Origin: Tessaracoccus flavescens
GTDB taxonomy: Bacteria; Actinomycetota; Actinomycetes; Propionibacteriales; Propionibacteriaceae
Direction of reading: 5' to 3'
DNA: 64,000 bases
Assembly: GCF_001998865.1 (NCBI RefSeq)
Contig: NZ_CP019607.1
Span: 868,001 to 932,000 of the forward strand
Below, one piece after another: positions 26,811 through 35,805 of the stretch (the stretch's first letter is position 1; every line of letters starts with the position of its first letter). The notes beneath the pieces were generated by a model, which saw nothing but the letters and a program-made list of their open reading frames with translations, was not told the origin of the DNA and did not search any database. Made by a program: the position numbers and the translations under genes.

Positions 26811-27764
26811 GTGACCAGGACAATCGTGAACCGTGGCCGGATCGGGCTGAAGCTGGGCTTCGGCGCGCTGTGCGTGGCGGCCGCAGCAGCCTGCACCGGC
26901 ACGCCAGAACCCGCCCCCACCACGCTGTCAGCCTCCCCGCTGCCTGTTCCGAGTGCTCCGCCTGCTGTGCTCGACCGCCTTCCCGCTGTCATCGAGGACC
27001 TCACGACGCGACCTGGGGAGATCTCCCTGCTCCAGGTCACCCGGGACCACGTCGCGGCACGGATTCACGAGGGCGACCAGACGCGCCACGAACTGCTGGT
27101 CCAGAACTACGACCAGGGCAACCCGCCGGTCGACATCGGCAGGAACGACGAGTTCCCGGCGCCGACCTCGACCCTTGACTCCGCATCCATCGTCTCGGAG
27201 GTGGAGACGCTCGCCTCCCGCTGCCCCGGCGAGTACTTCGAGGTCACCATCGTCTTCCTCGGCGAGACGACCCGGTTCGCAACCCTGAAGTGCCCGCCCG
27301 ACGCGGCCGACAAGATCAGCGTGTCGCCAACGGCTGTCACGCTCAACGGCGAGGTCCTGCCCGATCTCACCGGGCCGTGGACCCTGGAGACGTGGCAGCA
27401 GGTGCTCGACGAGACGAGAGCCCTGAGCATCGGGGGAAGGATGACCTCCGTCTATGTGCTTTCTCCCCAACTCCTGCTCCAGGTCCCGACGGCCGAATCG
27501 GGCCCCTGCACCAACCTGTCCTTTCTGCGCGACCTGGACGGTCGGTTCATGTCCAGCTCCTGCAACGAACAGAACCTGGCGGAGTCGCCTGCCATCGACG
27601 TGAAGGACCGCACCGCCCAGCAGTTGGCCGATGCCGCGGAGGCTACGGGACTGACGATCAATCCGTCCGAGGGGTACCTGTCGGTGCTCTGGTCGGCCGA
27701 AGGAGGCACCGAGCACCTGAAGGTCGAGCAGGGAATCACCGAGCAGACGGTCCCGGTCGGCTGA
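26811..27764 (+). CDS. lipoprotein of unknown function
   Basis: 317 residues from GTG 26811. A lipobox with Cys28 ('GALCVAAAAAC') is followed by a Pro/Thr/Ser linker, then a soluble domain of mixed alpha/beta character up to the end ('VEQGITEQTVPVG'). Four cysteines ('SRCPGEYFE', 'LKCPPD', 'GPCTNL', 'SSCNEQN') could form two disulfides outside the membrane. No family is recognised. No operon partner is obvious; the next gene downstream is a broken regulator on the other strand. Confidence 0.7.
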   Translation: MTRTIVNRGRIGLKLGFGALCVAAAAACTGTPEPAPTTLSASPLPVPSAPPAVLDRLPAVIEDLTTRPGEISLLQVTRDHVAARIHEGDQTRHELLVQNYDQGNPPVDIGRNDEFPAPTSTLDSASIVSEVETLASRCPGEYFEVTIVFLGETTRFATLKCPPDAADKISVSPTAVTLNGEVLPDLTGPWTLETWQQVLDETRALSIGGRMTSVYVLSPQLLLQVPTAESGPCTNLSFLRDLDGRFMSSSCNEQNLAESPAIDVKDRTAQQLADAAEATGLTINPSEGYLSVLWSAEGGTEHLKVEQGITEQTVPVG

Positions 27765-27791
27765 GACCGCAGCCACTCACCCATCTGCCGC

Positions 27792-28205
27792 TCAGGAGTC
27801 CTCGTCGCCCCGAAGGTGGTCGGTCAGGTCTTGCATCTGGCGGGTGAGCGAGGCGAGCCCCGGGATGTCCAGGCCTGAGTTGCGCAGCAGCGCCTCGTTG
27901 AGGGCGCTCGTGCGTGGCCGGAGCTCGGCCCCCTGTGCGGTCGGCTCGACAAGGACGTGACGCTCGTCGCGGGCCGGGCGCGTCCGGGTGACGAACCCGG
28001 CGGTCTCCAACCGCTTCACCGCGGGCGTGATCGTGCTCGGCTCGAGGCGAGGCGGTGGGCGATCGCGCCGATGGTCGAGGCGCCCTCCTCCCACAGGGTG
28101 CACAGAGGTACTGCGTGTAGGTCACGCCGAGGTCGTCGAGCAGCGGCTTGTAGAGGCGCTGCACCGCGATGGAAGCCGAGTAGATCGAGAAGCACGCTGC
28201 CGTCG
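27792..28205 (-). pseudogene. ohrR-like MarR regulator, truncated and twice frameshifted
   Basis: Three reading frames together spell an OhrR-type protein: 'ACFSIYSASIAVQRLYKPLLDDLGV' with the redox-sensing Cys of OhrR proteins, then 'CTLWEEGASTIGAIAHRL', then 'LEPSTITPAVKRLETAGFVTRTR' and the wing and dimer helices to the stop at 27792. Each frame change needs one added base, near 28108 and 28050. The N-terminal dozen residues before the Cys are missing: the sequence runs straight into an opposing hydrolase fragment. Intact OhrR represses the peroxide-resistance gene ohr; no ohr gene is visible here. The combination of truncation and frameshifts makes this a true remnant. Confidence 0.7.
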
Positions 28206-28209
28206 AGCG

Positions 28210-28539
28210 ATGCCGGGCTGGGGCGTCGGCGCCGCCGAGGCGAAGGTCACCGACCCCGCCTGGAAGCACAAGCCGAGCTACTACCTCGTCGCGCGCGACG
28301 ACCAGATGCTCCCCGAGCCGCTGCGGCGCCGGATGGCCGAGCGGGCGGGCATGGACATCACCGAGGCTCCCGGCAGCCACGCCGTCCACGTGTCGCAGCC
28401 CGACGCGGTCGCCGACCTGGTCCGGCGGCATCAGAGCGCTGACCACCCAGCGGCTTGCGGCGGGCACCTTGGGGGCGCTCGGCGGGAGCTGTCGCTCCGC
28501 GGGCCCGACAGGGAGGCCGGGCTTGCGGGGCGACAGTAG
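28210..28539 (+). pseudogene. alpha/beta hydrolase C-terminal fragment
   Basis: The first 75 or so codons read 'AKVTDPAWKHKPSYYLVARDDQML' and 'GMDITEAPGSHAVHVSQPDAVADLV', the end of an EstC/pyrethroid-hydrolase-like fold holding the catalytic Asp ('RDDQM') and His ('GSHAV'). The nucleophile serine half is absent, so it cannot be active. After about 28435 the frame continues as low-complexity sequence to 28539. It abuts, head to head, the truncated ohrR, which suggests one deletion removed both 5' ends and the promoter between them. Confidence 0.65.
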
Positions 28540-28541
28540 TC

Positions 28542-28579
28542 GGCCCCGGGCGAGGCGCAATCCTCGCCCGCCCGGGGCC
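28542..28579 (-). terminator. terminator of the GH3/ABC operon
   Basis: GGCCCCGGGCGAGG and CCTCGCCCGcCCGGGGCC form a long stem with one bulged C and a 6-base loop, 35 bases after the glycosidase stop on the minus strand. It is the likely end of the four-gene sugar operon. Confidence 0.7.
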
Positions 28580-28614
28580 GCCCCCAACTCGGGACCAGCA
28601 GGGTTCCCGGGGCC

Positions 28615-30924
28615 TCAACTGATTCGCGACGGCGTGAGCAGCACCCTGCCCTCCGCCACCACCCGGCGCCCTCCGGTGAGCTCGACGGCGAGCCCCTCGA
28701 GCCGATCTTCGGACGAGTGACCGGCCGACAGCCGGATCTCGCCAGGTTCCACGATGCGCTGCATGTCGGTGCCCGTGAACGATGTACGGTCGGCGTGCAC
28801 CTCGAAGGTGACCCGCGCCGACTCCCCCGCCTCGAGGTCGACCTTGCGGTAGCCGATCAGCTCCTTCAGCGGGCGCACGACCTCCGCCCACGGGTCCTCC
28901 AGATACAGCTGGACGACCTCCGCGCCCGCCCGGTCACCGGTGTTGGTGACCGTGACGTTGTACTCCACCTTCCCGTCCACCGGGATCCGCGTGGCGGAGA
29001 CGGACGGGTCGGACAGCGCATAGGACGTGTACGACTCCCCCGAACCGAACGGGAACAGCGGCCGCGGGTCGAGGTTGGAGATGCCGTCCGAGAACCACGC
29101 GAGCGACGGGGCGAGATAGGTTCCCGGCTGTCCGCCGCGCAGTGCTGGGATGGCGATCGGAAGTCGGCCCGACGGGTTGGTCACCCCGGTCAGGATGTCG
29201 GCGAGCGCTTCGGCTCCCTCCACCCCTGGCATGAAGGCCTGGACGATCGCGACGCAGCGAGCCGCGTAGTCGCCGAGCGCGTACGGCCGGCCGGTGACCA
29301 GCAGCAGGACCGTCGGGGTCCCGGTCTGGAGCACCCGTTCCAGCAGCTCGCCCTGACGCCCGGGCAGCGCGAGGTCGACGACGTCGCATCCCTCGCCCGA
29401 GGTGCCGATCCCAAACAACCCCGCGATATCACCGACGGTGACGATGGCCAGGTCGGCAGAGGCCGCGAGCTCCACCGCCTCGTACAGTTCCTCGTCGGTG
29501 CCGCCGAGGAAGCCGCAGCCTCCCGCGAACGAGAGGTCTCCGTCGAGCGCACCGGGCAGAACCTCGTCGAGGCTGCGGATCTCGAGCCCGGTCTGCTTGC
29601 CCGGGAACCGGGAGAGCACGTGGTTCGGGAATGCGTAGCAGCCCATGAAGGACCGCACGTCGGTCCACACCGGCCCGACGACGGCCACCTTGCCGAGCCC
29701 CGCCCCGAGCGGCAGCGTGCCGTCGTTGCTGAGTAGCACGATCGACTCGTCAGCGATCCGGCGCGCGACGGCGCGGTTCTCGGCAGAGTCGAGGTCACGG
29801 TCAGGCGCGTCGCCGCCCGCGATCTCCGGCTCGGCGTCAAGCAGCCCCAGTTCGGCCTTCTGGGTCAGGGCGCGCAGCGCAGCTCGGTCCACGTCCTCGA
29901 CGGTGAGCAGCCCGCGCTCGATGGCCTCGGAGATCGCCGCGAAGGAGCCCATGTCGGGCAGCTCGATGTCGAGGCCGGCCCGGATGGACAGGGCCGCAGC
30001 CGCGGCCTCGTCCTGGGCGATGCGATGGGTGCTGGTGAGGAAGTTGACCGACCAGTAGTCGGAGACGACGGTTCCCGTGAAGCCCCAGCGCTCACGCAGC
30101 AGCTCGGTGAGCAGCCAGCGCGACGCCCCGGCTGGCACGCCGTCGATGTCGCAGTACGAGTTCATGACGGACTTGGCGCCGCCTTCACGCACGGCCATCT
30201 CGAACGGGGGAAGCATCACGTCGGAGAGTTCGCGTCGCCCCATGGAGATCGGCGCATGGTTGCGGCCTGCGCGCGAGGCGGGGTAGCCGACGAAGTGCTT
30301 GAGGGTGGCGTGCACGCCCTCCCCCTGAAGCCCCTGCACGTAGGCGGTGCCCATCGTGCCGACGAGGTACGGGTCCTCGCCGCAGGTCTCCTCGACGCGG
30401 CCCCAGCGGTAGTCGCGAGCGACGTCGAGCAGCGGCGACAACCCCTGATGGATGCCAAGCGCGTGCAGGTCCGCACCGATGTGGGCGGCCATCTCGCCGA
30501 TCAGCTCGGGCCGCCACGTCGCACCCCAGGCGAGGGCGGCCGGGTAGACCGTCGCCCCCATGGCCGTGAACCCGGTGAGGCACTCCTCGTGGGCCAGCGC
30601 CGGGATCGAGAAGCGAGATGCACCCATCACGTCGGCCTGCCTGTCGCGCAGCTCGCGGCGGCCCTCCTCGACGGTGAACGGCCGGGTCCCGAAGATGCGG
30701 GTCAGATGGCCGAGGCCGTTGCGGTGGGCCTCTCGCCAGGTCGCCTGGCTCATGGCGTGTTCCATGGGCGCGACGTCGTGGTGCTGGCCGTCCTCGGGCG
30801 GCGCCTCCCGCGGCCGGTTCCAGAACGATCCGAGCTGGGCGATCTTCTCGTCGAGGGTGAGCTCGGCGAGGAGCGCTGCCGCTCTGCCGGGTGCGTCGAG
30901 GGTGGTGTCGTGCCAGGGGCGCAT
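28615..30924 (-). CDS. glycoside hydrolase family 3 beta-glucosidase/xylosidase
   Basis: 769 residues from ATG 30924, with GAAGGA seven bases upstream; ATG 30951 overlaps the permease stop and is less well placed. The GH3 N-terminal barrel has 'LSPLLDVARDYRWGRVEETCGEDPYLVG', 'TLKHFVGYPAS' and the nucleophile Asp in 'GTVVSDYWSVNF'. The GH3 C-terminal domain ('ESIVLLSNDGTLPL') and a fibronectin III-like end ('NVTVTNTGDRAGAEVVQLYLEDP') follow. There is no signal peptide, so it acts in the cytoplasm on oligosaccharides brought in by the adjacent ABC transporter. Exact sugar (gluco or xylo) is not determinable. Confidence 0.92.
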   Translation of the reverse strand: MRPWHDTTLDAPGRAAALLAELTLDEKIAQLGSFWNRPREAPPEDGQHHDVAPMEHAMSQATWREAHRNGLGHLTRIFGTRPFTVEEGRRELRDRQADVMGASRFSIPALAHEECLTGFTAMGATVYPAALAWGATWRPELIGEMAAHIGADLHALGIHQGLSPLLDVARDYRWGRVEETCGEDPYLVGTMGTAYVQGLQGEGVHATLKHFVGYPASRAGRNHAPISMGRRELSDVMLPPFEMAVREGGAKSVMNSYCDIDGVPAGASRWLLTELLRERWGFTGTVVSDYWSVNFLTSTHRIAQDEAAAAALSIRAGLDIELPDMGSFAAISEAIERGLLTVEDVDRAALRALTQKAELGLLDAEPEIAGGDAPDRDLDSAENRAVARRIADESIVLLSNDGTLPLGAGLGKVAVVGPVWTDVRSFMGCYAFPNHVLSRFPGKQTGLEIRSLDEVLPGALDGDLSFAGGCGFLGGTDEELYEAVELAASADLAIVTVGDIAGLFGIGTSGEGCDVVDLALPGRQGELLERVLQTGTPTVLLLVTGRPYALGDYAARCVAIVQAFMPGVEGAEALADILTGVTNPSGRLPIAIPALRGGQPGTYLAPSLAWFSDGISNLDPRPLFPFGSGESYTSYALSDPSVSATRIPVDGKVEYNVTVTNTGDRAGAEVVQLYLEDPWAEVVRPLKELIGYRKVDLEAGESARVTFEVHADRTSFTGTDMQRIVEPGEIRLSAGHSSEDRLEGLAVELTGGRRVVAEGRVLLTPSRIS

Positions 30925-30947
30925 GGTTGTTCCTTCGTGGGGGGCGG

Positions 30948-31829
30948 TCATCCCTTGACCGCCCCGGAGAGTCCGCCGACGATCCGGCGCTGCATCGCGA
31001 GGAAGAAGATCATCGCAGGGATCATGGCGAGGCTGGTGAACGCGAAGACGCCGGCCGTGTCGGCCGAGTGCTCAGATGAGTAGTCGGCGACGCCGAGGGG
31101 AAGGGTCCGCATCTCTCCCTGCATCAGCAGCAGCGGCAGCAGGTAGGCGTTCCAGGACGACACGAAGGCGAGCACGCCGACAGTGACGAGCCCCGGCGCC
31201 GACAGCGGCAGCATCATCCTCAGGAAGATCGAGACGCGACCCGCACCGTCGATGAAGGCGGCCTCCTCGATGTCGGTGGGGATGGCCTGCAGGAACGGAC
31301 GCAGGATGACGATCGTCATCGGAAGCGAGAACGCGGCCTGCGGCAGGGCCAGCCCCCACCACGTGTTGCTCATCCCCAGGTCCTTGGAGATGATCACGAA
31401 CAGCGGGATCACGGCCACCGTCGCCGGGAAGAGCAGGCCGGTGACGAAGATCATGTAGAGCGGCTCGCGGAACTTGAACCGGTAGCGCGACAGCGGGTAG
31501 GCGGCCATCAGGCCGAAGATGACCACCATGGCCGTGGTCAACACAGCGACGACGGTCGAGTTCAGCGCATAGGTCCAGAACCTGTCGTCGGTCAGCACCT
31601 TCGCGTAGTTGTCGAGCACCCACGGGTTGGGCAGCCCGGCCGGATTCTCGGCGAGTTGCGCGTTCGTGCGGAAGCCGCCGAGGACGGCGTACAGGACCGG
31701 GCCGAGCGTCAGCGCGACGAGGACGAGCGCCACGAAGTAGACGAGCGGGCTGGTGCGGGGGCCTCGCCGACGCCGCTGCCTCGGCTCGGGAGCCGTCATG
31801 CCCTGTGCGGGCAGGGTCATGGTGCTCAT
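30948..31829 (-). CDS. sugar ABC transporter permease (MalG/CUT1 type)
   Basis: 293 residues, six membrane helices. The EAA loop that contacts the ATPase is seen as 'EEAAFIDGAGRVSIFLRMMLPLSAPGL'. The basic N-terminus ('RQRRRRGPRTS') is cytoplasmic. Its start overlaps the preceding permease by four bases (ATGA), and its stop is 24 bases before the glycosidase start. No ATPase gene is in the operon, as usual for CUT1 systems that share an MsiK-like ATPase. Confidence 0.93.
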   Translation of the reverse strand: MSTMTLPAQGMTAPEPRQRRRRGPRTSPLVYFVALVLVALTLGPVLYAVLGGFRTNAQLAENPAGLPNPWVLDNYAKVLTDDRFWTYALNSTVVAVLTTAMVVIFGLMAAYPLSRYRFKFREPLYMIFVTGLLFPATVAVIPLFVIISKDLGMSNTWWGLALPQAAFSLPMTIVILRPFLQAIPTDIEEAAFIDGAGRVSIFLRMMLPLSAPGLVTVGVLAFVSSWNAYLLPLLLMQGEMRTLPLGVADYSSEHSADTAGVFAFTSLAMIPAMIFFLAMQRRIVGGLSGAVKG

Positions 31830-32830
31830 CGACTCTTCTCCTTCGGCTCGTCGGTCGCGTGGTCACGGCGCAGGACGAAGCGCTGGTACAGCAGAGCCAT
31901 GGTCAGCGCGATCACGAAGAGGATCACCGACGCGGCGCCTGCGATGCCGTAGTTGGAGCGCTTCGTGCCCTCGTTGATCAGGAACGTCGCCATCGTGGTG
32001 GTCGCGTTGGCCGGGCCGCCCTTCGTCAGGATCCACACCATGTCGAACAGCTGCAGAGAGCCGACCATGGAGAGGAACGCCCAGGTGCGCAGCGTGGGGC
32101 CGAGCAGCGGGATCGTGATGTGCCACTGCGTCTGCCACCAGGAGGCGCCGTCGATCTGGGCGGCCTCGTGGAGCTCCTCGGGGACGCCCTGGAGCCCTGC
32201 GAGGAAGAGGATGATGGCGAGGCCGAGGTACTTCCAGGTGATCACGACCATGACGGTCCAGAGCGCATACTCCGGCGTGCCGAGGAAGCCCTGCGGCGGT
32301 CCCTGGAGGCCGACCACGGCGAGCATCGAGTCGATGACGCCGTACTTGGGCTGGAGAAGCTGGAACCACACGACGCCCGCGATCACCTCGGCGAGGACGT
32401 AGGGGACGAAGACGACGGTGCGCAGGATGCCCTGGAAGCGCATCTTGCGATTCAGCAGGAGGGCAATGGCGATGCCGAGCGGGAGCTGGATCACGATCGA
32501 GGCCACGACGATGAACAGGTTGTGGCCGAGCGCTCCGATGAACACGTCGTTGGAGAGGACCGAGATGTAGTTCTTCAATCCGACGAAGTCGACGAGCGGG
32601 CCGAATCCCTTCCACCGGAACAGCGAGAACTGCACGGCTTTGAGCATCGGCCACACGACGAACATGGCGAAGAGGATGAGGGCGGGGGCTGTGAAGGCGA
32701 TGATCTCGACGACCATCTTCCAGTCGCGCGGCTTACGCGGACGAGTCACGGGTGGGCGCTCCTCAGAGCGCCCACCCTCGACCACACCCTCGCTGGCGCC
32801 CTTGGGGGGCGCTGCGGTGGTCTGGCTCAT
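31826..32830 (-). CDS. sugar ABC transporter permease (MalF/CUT1 type)
   Basis: 334 residues from ATG 32830; a GTG two codons earlier is also possible. Six helices follow a polar 45-residue N-terminus. The EAA loop reads 'HEAAQIDGASWWQTQWHITIPLLGPTL'. It should form a heterodimeric channel with the MalG-type partner. The gene lies directly before it and directly after the binding-protein gene (stop and start overlap by a few bases), so the order binding protein-MalF-MalG-glycosidase is one transcript. Confidence 0.93.
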   Translation of the reverse strand: MSQTTAAPPKGASEGVVEGGRSEERPPVTRPRKPRDWKMVVEIIAFTAPALILFAMFVVWPMLKAVQFSLFRWKGFGPLVDFVGLKNYISVLSNDVFIGALGHNLFIVVASIVIQLPLGIAIALLLNRKMRFQGILRTVVFVPYVLAEVIAGVVWFQLLQPKYGVIDSMLAVVGLQGPPQGFLGTPEYALWTVMVVITWKYLGLAIILFLAGLQGVPEELHEAAQIDGASWWQTQWHITIPLLGPTLRTWAFLSMVGSLQLFDMVWILTKGGPANATTTMATFLINEGTKRSNYGIAGAASVILFVIALTMALLYQRFVLRRDHATDEPKEKSR

Positions 32831-32832
32831 GG

Positions 32833-34140
32833 TCACTTCTCCGCGTCAGCGGCTTCCTGCGTCGCGTCGACGATGTCCTGTGGGCTCGCCTGGCCGGCGA
32901 ACATGAGGGCGATCGCGTCGTTCATCGCGCCACCGACGGCCTGGCCGAAGGCGGTGTCGAAGTACAGCTGGACGCGGGCTGCGCTGTCGCGGACCTTCAG
33001 CAGGTCGGCGAGTGCCGGGTCGGAGACGGCACTGGTCGCGTTCGGGTTCGTCGGCAGGCCCATGTCGTTCTCGGCGAAGCCGGTCTGGACCTCGTCGGAG
33101 AGCAGGTAGTTGATGAAGTCGACCGCCTGGTCGGGGGCGTCGGCCGGGGCACCCCAGGCGTCACCACCGCCAAGCGCGGAGCTCGGATCACCCTGCTGGC
33201 CCTCGGTCTGCGGGAACGCGAACCATCCGGTCTTGTCGCCGAGTCCCTTGCCGTCCTCGGTCAGGCCCTGCATGACGCCGGGCTCCCAGTGACCTGCGAG
33301 CTCCATGGCGACCTTTCCGGTGGCGAGGAGGCCGGACGCGGACGTCGGGCCGGCTTGGGCCGGGGTGGTCAGGAAGCCGGCGTTGAACGGCTCGGCCGCG
33401 ATGACCTTCTCGAGCTGTTCGCCAGCACGCACGAAGCACTGATCGGAGAAGTCGAGGGTCTTGACGGCCTCGTCGAGAACGTCACCGGTGCACTCGCGAA
33501 GTGCGAAGTAGTACCAGTAGTGGGCTGCAGGCCACTTGTCGCCAGCGCCGACGGCGATCGGCTCGATGCCTGCCGCCTTCAGCTTGTCGATGGCCGCGAA
33601 CATGTCGGTCCAGGTCTCGGGGGCCTCGGTCACGCCGGCCTTCTCGAAGAGCTCGGTGTTGTACCAGAAGCCGACCACGCCCATCGAGAACGGGAGGGCA
33701 TAGGTCTTGCCGTCGACCTGCCAGCCAGCAACGGAGCCGCCGAGCTTCTCGATGGCCTCGGCCGAGGGCTCGGTGAGGTCCTTGACCAGGCCCGCCTCGA
33801 CCTTCGCCGCGAGCTCGCCGCCGCCACGCTCCATGTAGATGTCGGGCATGTCGCCCGCCTGCCAGGCTGCCTCGATCTTGGTCCCCATGTCCTCGTGCTG
33901 CATCGCGGTCACCTCGATGGTGACGCCCGGGTTGTCAGCCTCGAAGTCGGCCGCGACCTTGTCGTAGTACTCCTTGCCGGGCGAGTTGTTGGAGTTGTGC
34001 CACCACCTGAGCGTCACATTCTCCCCGGCGCCCGTCGTCGCACCGCCTGTCGGGTCACTGGTCGCTGCCGGGGCGTCCCCACCACACGCTGCCAGGGCCA
34101 GGCTCGCCACTGCGGCGAGAGCCAGGATCTGCTTCTTCAT
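32833..34140 (-). CDS. extracellular sugar-binding lipoprotein
   Basis: 435 residues from ATG 34140, with GGAAG upstream. Lipobox Cys19 ('LALAACGGD') follows a classic signal. The mature protein has the CUT1 family features 'VTLRWWHNSNNSPGKEYYDKVAADFEADNPGVTIEV' and 'FAENDMGLPTNPNATS'. It would deliver oligosaccharides to the two permeases. It is the first gene of the operon. Its promoter has a LacI operator directly downstream of the predicted start of transcription. Confidence 0.94.
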   Translation of the reverse strand: MKKQILALAAVASLALAACGGDAPAATSDPTGGATTGAGENVTLRWWHNSNNSPGKEYYDKVAADFEADNPGVTIEVTAMQHEDMGTKIEAAWQAGDMPDIYMERGGGELAAKVEAGLVKDLTEPSAEAIEKLGGSVAGWQVDGKTYALPFSMGVVGFWYNTELFEKAGVTEAPETWTDMFAAIDKLKAAGIEPIAVGAGDKWPAAHYWYYFALRECTGDVLDEAVKTLDFSDQCFVRAGEQLEKVIAAEPFNAGFLTTPAQAGPTSASGLLATGKVAMELAGHWEPGVMQGLTEDGKGLGDKTGWFAFPQTEGQQGDPSSALGGGDAWGAPADAPDQAVDFINYLLSDEVQTGFAENDMGLPTNPNATSAVSDPALADLLKVRDSAARVQLYFDTAFGQAVGGAMNDAIALMFAGQASPQDIVDATQEAADAEK

Positions 34141-34167
34141 TGAAACTTCCACCTTCCGTACGCGCAA

Positions 34168-34221
34168 TGTTTCGCGAAACAACAATTGAGTGAATCGTAA
34201 CCCCCGTAGAATCTGAGTCAA
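34168..34221 (-). promoter_or_regulatory. promoter with LacI operator for the sugar operon
   Basis: On the minus strand TTGACT (34221-34216) and TACGAT (34199-34194) with a 16-base spacer make a good sigma-70-type promoter. The perfect palindrome TGTTTCGCGAAACA (34168-34181) lies just downstream, where a bound LacI protein would block transcription. It is 28 bases before the binding-protein start. Confidence 0.75.
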
Positions 34222-34258
34222 GCCGGGGGGTCGATTTGTTATCTACGCGTTGCAATCC

Positions 34259-34273
34259 ACGAAATCATTTCGT
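34259..34273. promoter_or_regulatory. second LacI operator, before lacI
   Basis: ACGAAA-tca-TTTCGT is a perfect dyad ending 11 bases before the regulator's ATG. Its TTTCG half resembles that of the operator upstream of the transporter, so it probably serves autorepression. Confidence 0.6.
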
Positions 34274-34284
34274 AGTCTTCGCGC

Positions 34285-35307
34285 ATGCCAGAACCGAAGC
34301 TGCGCCTCGAGGAAGTGGCCAAGCGAGCAGGCGTTTCGCGCGCCACAGCCTCAAAGGCCCTCAACCGCCGTGGCGATGTGTCCGCCGCGACCCGCGAGCG
34401 CGTCCTGGCCGCAGCGAAGGAGCTGGGCTACCGCCGCACCGAGCCGAACGAGGGCTCGCTCCCGCTGATCGCCTGGGTGGCCGACAACCTCACCACGACC
34501 TACACGCTCGACATCCTGCGCGGCAGCGCCTCGACGGCCCAGGAGGCCGGGGTGGGGCTCGTCACGCAGTACACCGCGCGGCAACCCGGTCACGTGCAGC
34601 CGTTGAGCCACGAGTGGTTCGAGAGCATCAGCGGACGCGAATGGCTTGGCGCCGTGGTCGTCACGTCACGCCTGTCTCACGCCCAGTTGGACCGGATCCG
34701 TGACCTGCACCTGCCGGTCGTGGCGATCGACCCGGCCAACGCGGTTCCTGCCGACCTGCCGTCCATCGGCGCGACCAACTGGAACGGCGGGGTCGAGGCG
34801 ACCCAGCATCTCGTCGACCTAGGGCACCGTCGGATCGGCTTCGTGCGCGGAACCGAAGGCTCCGTGCCCGCCGTCGAACGCATGCAGGGCTACATCTCTG
34901 CGCTCAGCATGAACGATCTTCTGCAGGACCCGCGCCTGATCGCGGGCAGCGACTTCACGTACGAGGAAGGGGTGCGCGCCGGCCTGGAACTGCTCTCCCT
35001 CGACAAGAAGATCCGACCGAGCGCCCTGTTCGTCTCCTCCGACCTGATGGCGCTCGGGGTCTACTCCGCGGCGCGCCAACTCGGCCTGAGCATCCCGGAC
35101 GACGTCTCGATCGTCGGCTTCGACGACTCGCTCCTGGCGGGTCTCGCCACCCCGGGCCTGACGACGGTGCGCCAGCCGCTGCACGACATGGGTGCCGCCG
35201 CGGTCAGGACGCTGATCGACCTGAGGGCGGGTCGACGGGTGACCGCCGGCCCCATCCGACTGGCCACCAACCTCGTGCTTCGCGGCTCGACGGCGCCACC
35301 TGCCTGA
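34285..35307 (+). CDS. LacI family transcriptional regulator
   Basis: 340 residues. The N-terminal helix-turn-helix and hinge are textbook: 'LRLEEVAKRAGVSRATASKALNRRGDVSAATRERVLAAAKELGY' (about 6-49). The periplasmic-binding-like effector domain runs from 57 to the end, with 'DLGHRRIGFVRG', 'PSALFVSSDLMALGVYSAARQLGLSIPDDVSIVGFDDS' and 'LTTVRQPLHDMG'. It is divergent from the sugar transporter and glycosidase operon and almost certainly its sugar-responsive repressor. Confidence 0.95.
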   Translation: MPEPKLRLEEVAKRAGVSRATASKALNRRGDVSAATRERVLAAAKELGYRRTEPNEGSLPLIAWVADNLTTTYTLDILRGSASTAQEAGVGLVTQYTARQPGHVQPLSHEWFESISGREWLGAVVVTSRLSHAQLDRIRDLHLPVVAIDPANAVPADLPSIGATNWNGGVEATQHLVDLGHRRIGFVRGTEGSVPAVERMQGYISALSMNDLLQDPRLIAGSDFTYEEGVRAGLELLSLDKKIRPSALFVSSDLMALGVYSAARQLGLSIPDDVSIVGFDDSLLAGLATPGLTTVRQPLHDMGAAAVRTLIDLRAGRRVTAGPIRLATNLVLRGSTAPPA

Positions 35308-35335
35308 GCCGCACGCGTCGTAGCGTGCGCCTCCC

Positions 35336-35740
35336 ATGCACCTGCGTCCCGCAATGGTCACGGCCATTCTGTGGAGCCTGGCCGTTGCCATCCCACTCGC
35401 CATGGCCGGGTACGTCGTTGCACTGGCCAGCGGCGTCGAGGACAGCCACAGCCCTGCCCGGACCATCGCCATCGTGAGCCTGCTGGCGGCCCTCGGACTG
35501 CTCACGCTCGCGGGCTTCCGGCTCCGCACCAGGACGGCGCAGTTGGGCCGCCTGGCCCAGCTGGCGCTGATCCTCATCGGCGGGTACCAGGTCGCCGACG
35601 GAGCCCTCCTGATCGCGGAGGGCAGGACAGGGACCGGCGCCTTCTGGATCGCCGTCGGCTCGCTCTGGGTCGCCTTCTGGGCCCTCAAACTGAGGCTCGA
35701 CACCCGTCCGACACCGAGGGAGCCCGGCGTCCGCCGTTAG
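35336..35740 (+). CDS. four-helix membrane protein
   Basis: 134 residues with helices near 8-30, 44-63, 72-92 and 98-118, and a basic Pro/Arg tail ('RLDTRPTPREPGVRR'). No motif or named family is recognised. It lies 28 bases after lacI and 65 bases before typA in the same direction. It may be co-transcribed with either. Confidence 0.65.
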   Translation: MHLRPAMVTAILWSLAVAIPLAMAGYVVALASGVEDSHSPARTIAIVSLLAALGLLTLAGFRLRTRTAQLGRLAQLALILIGGYQVADGALLIAEGRTGTGAFWIAVGSLWVAFWALKLRLDTRPTPREPGVRR

Positions 35741-35805
35741 GCGCAGGGGCACCGCGCGTTTTACACTTCTCGACGGCCCTTTTTCCGAACCTGGGAGTTC
35801 CGCCC

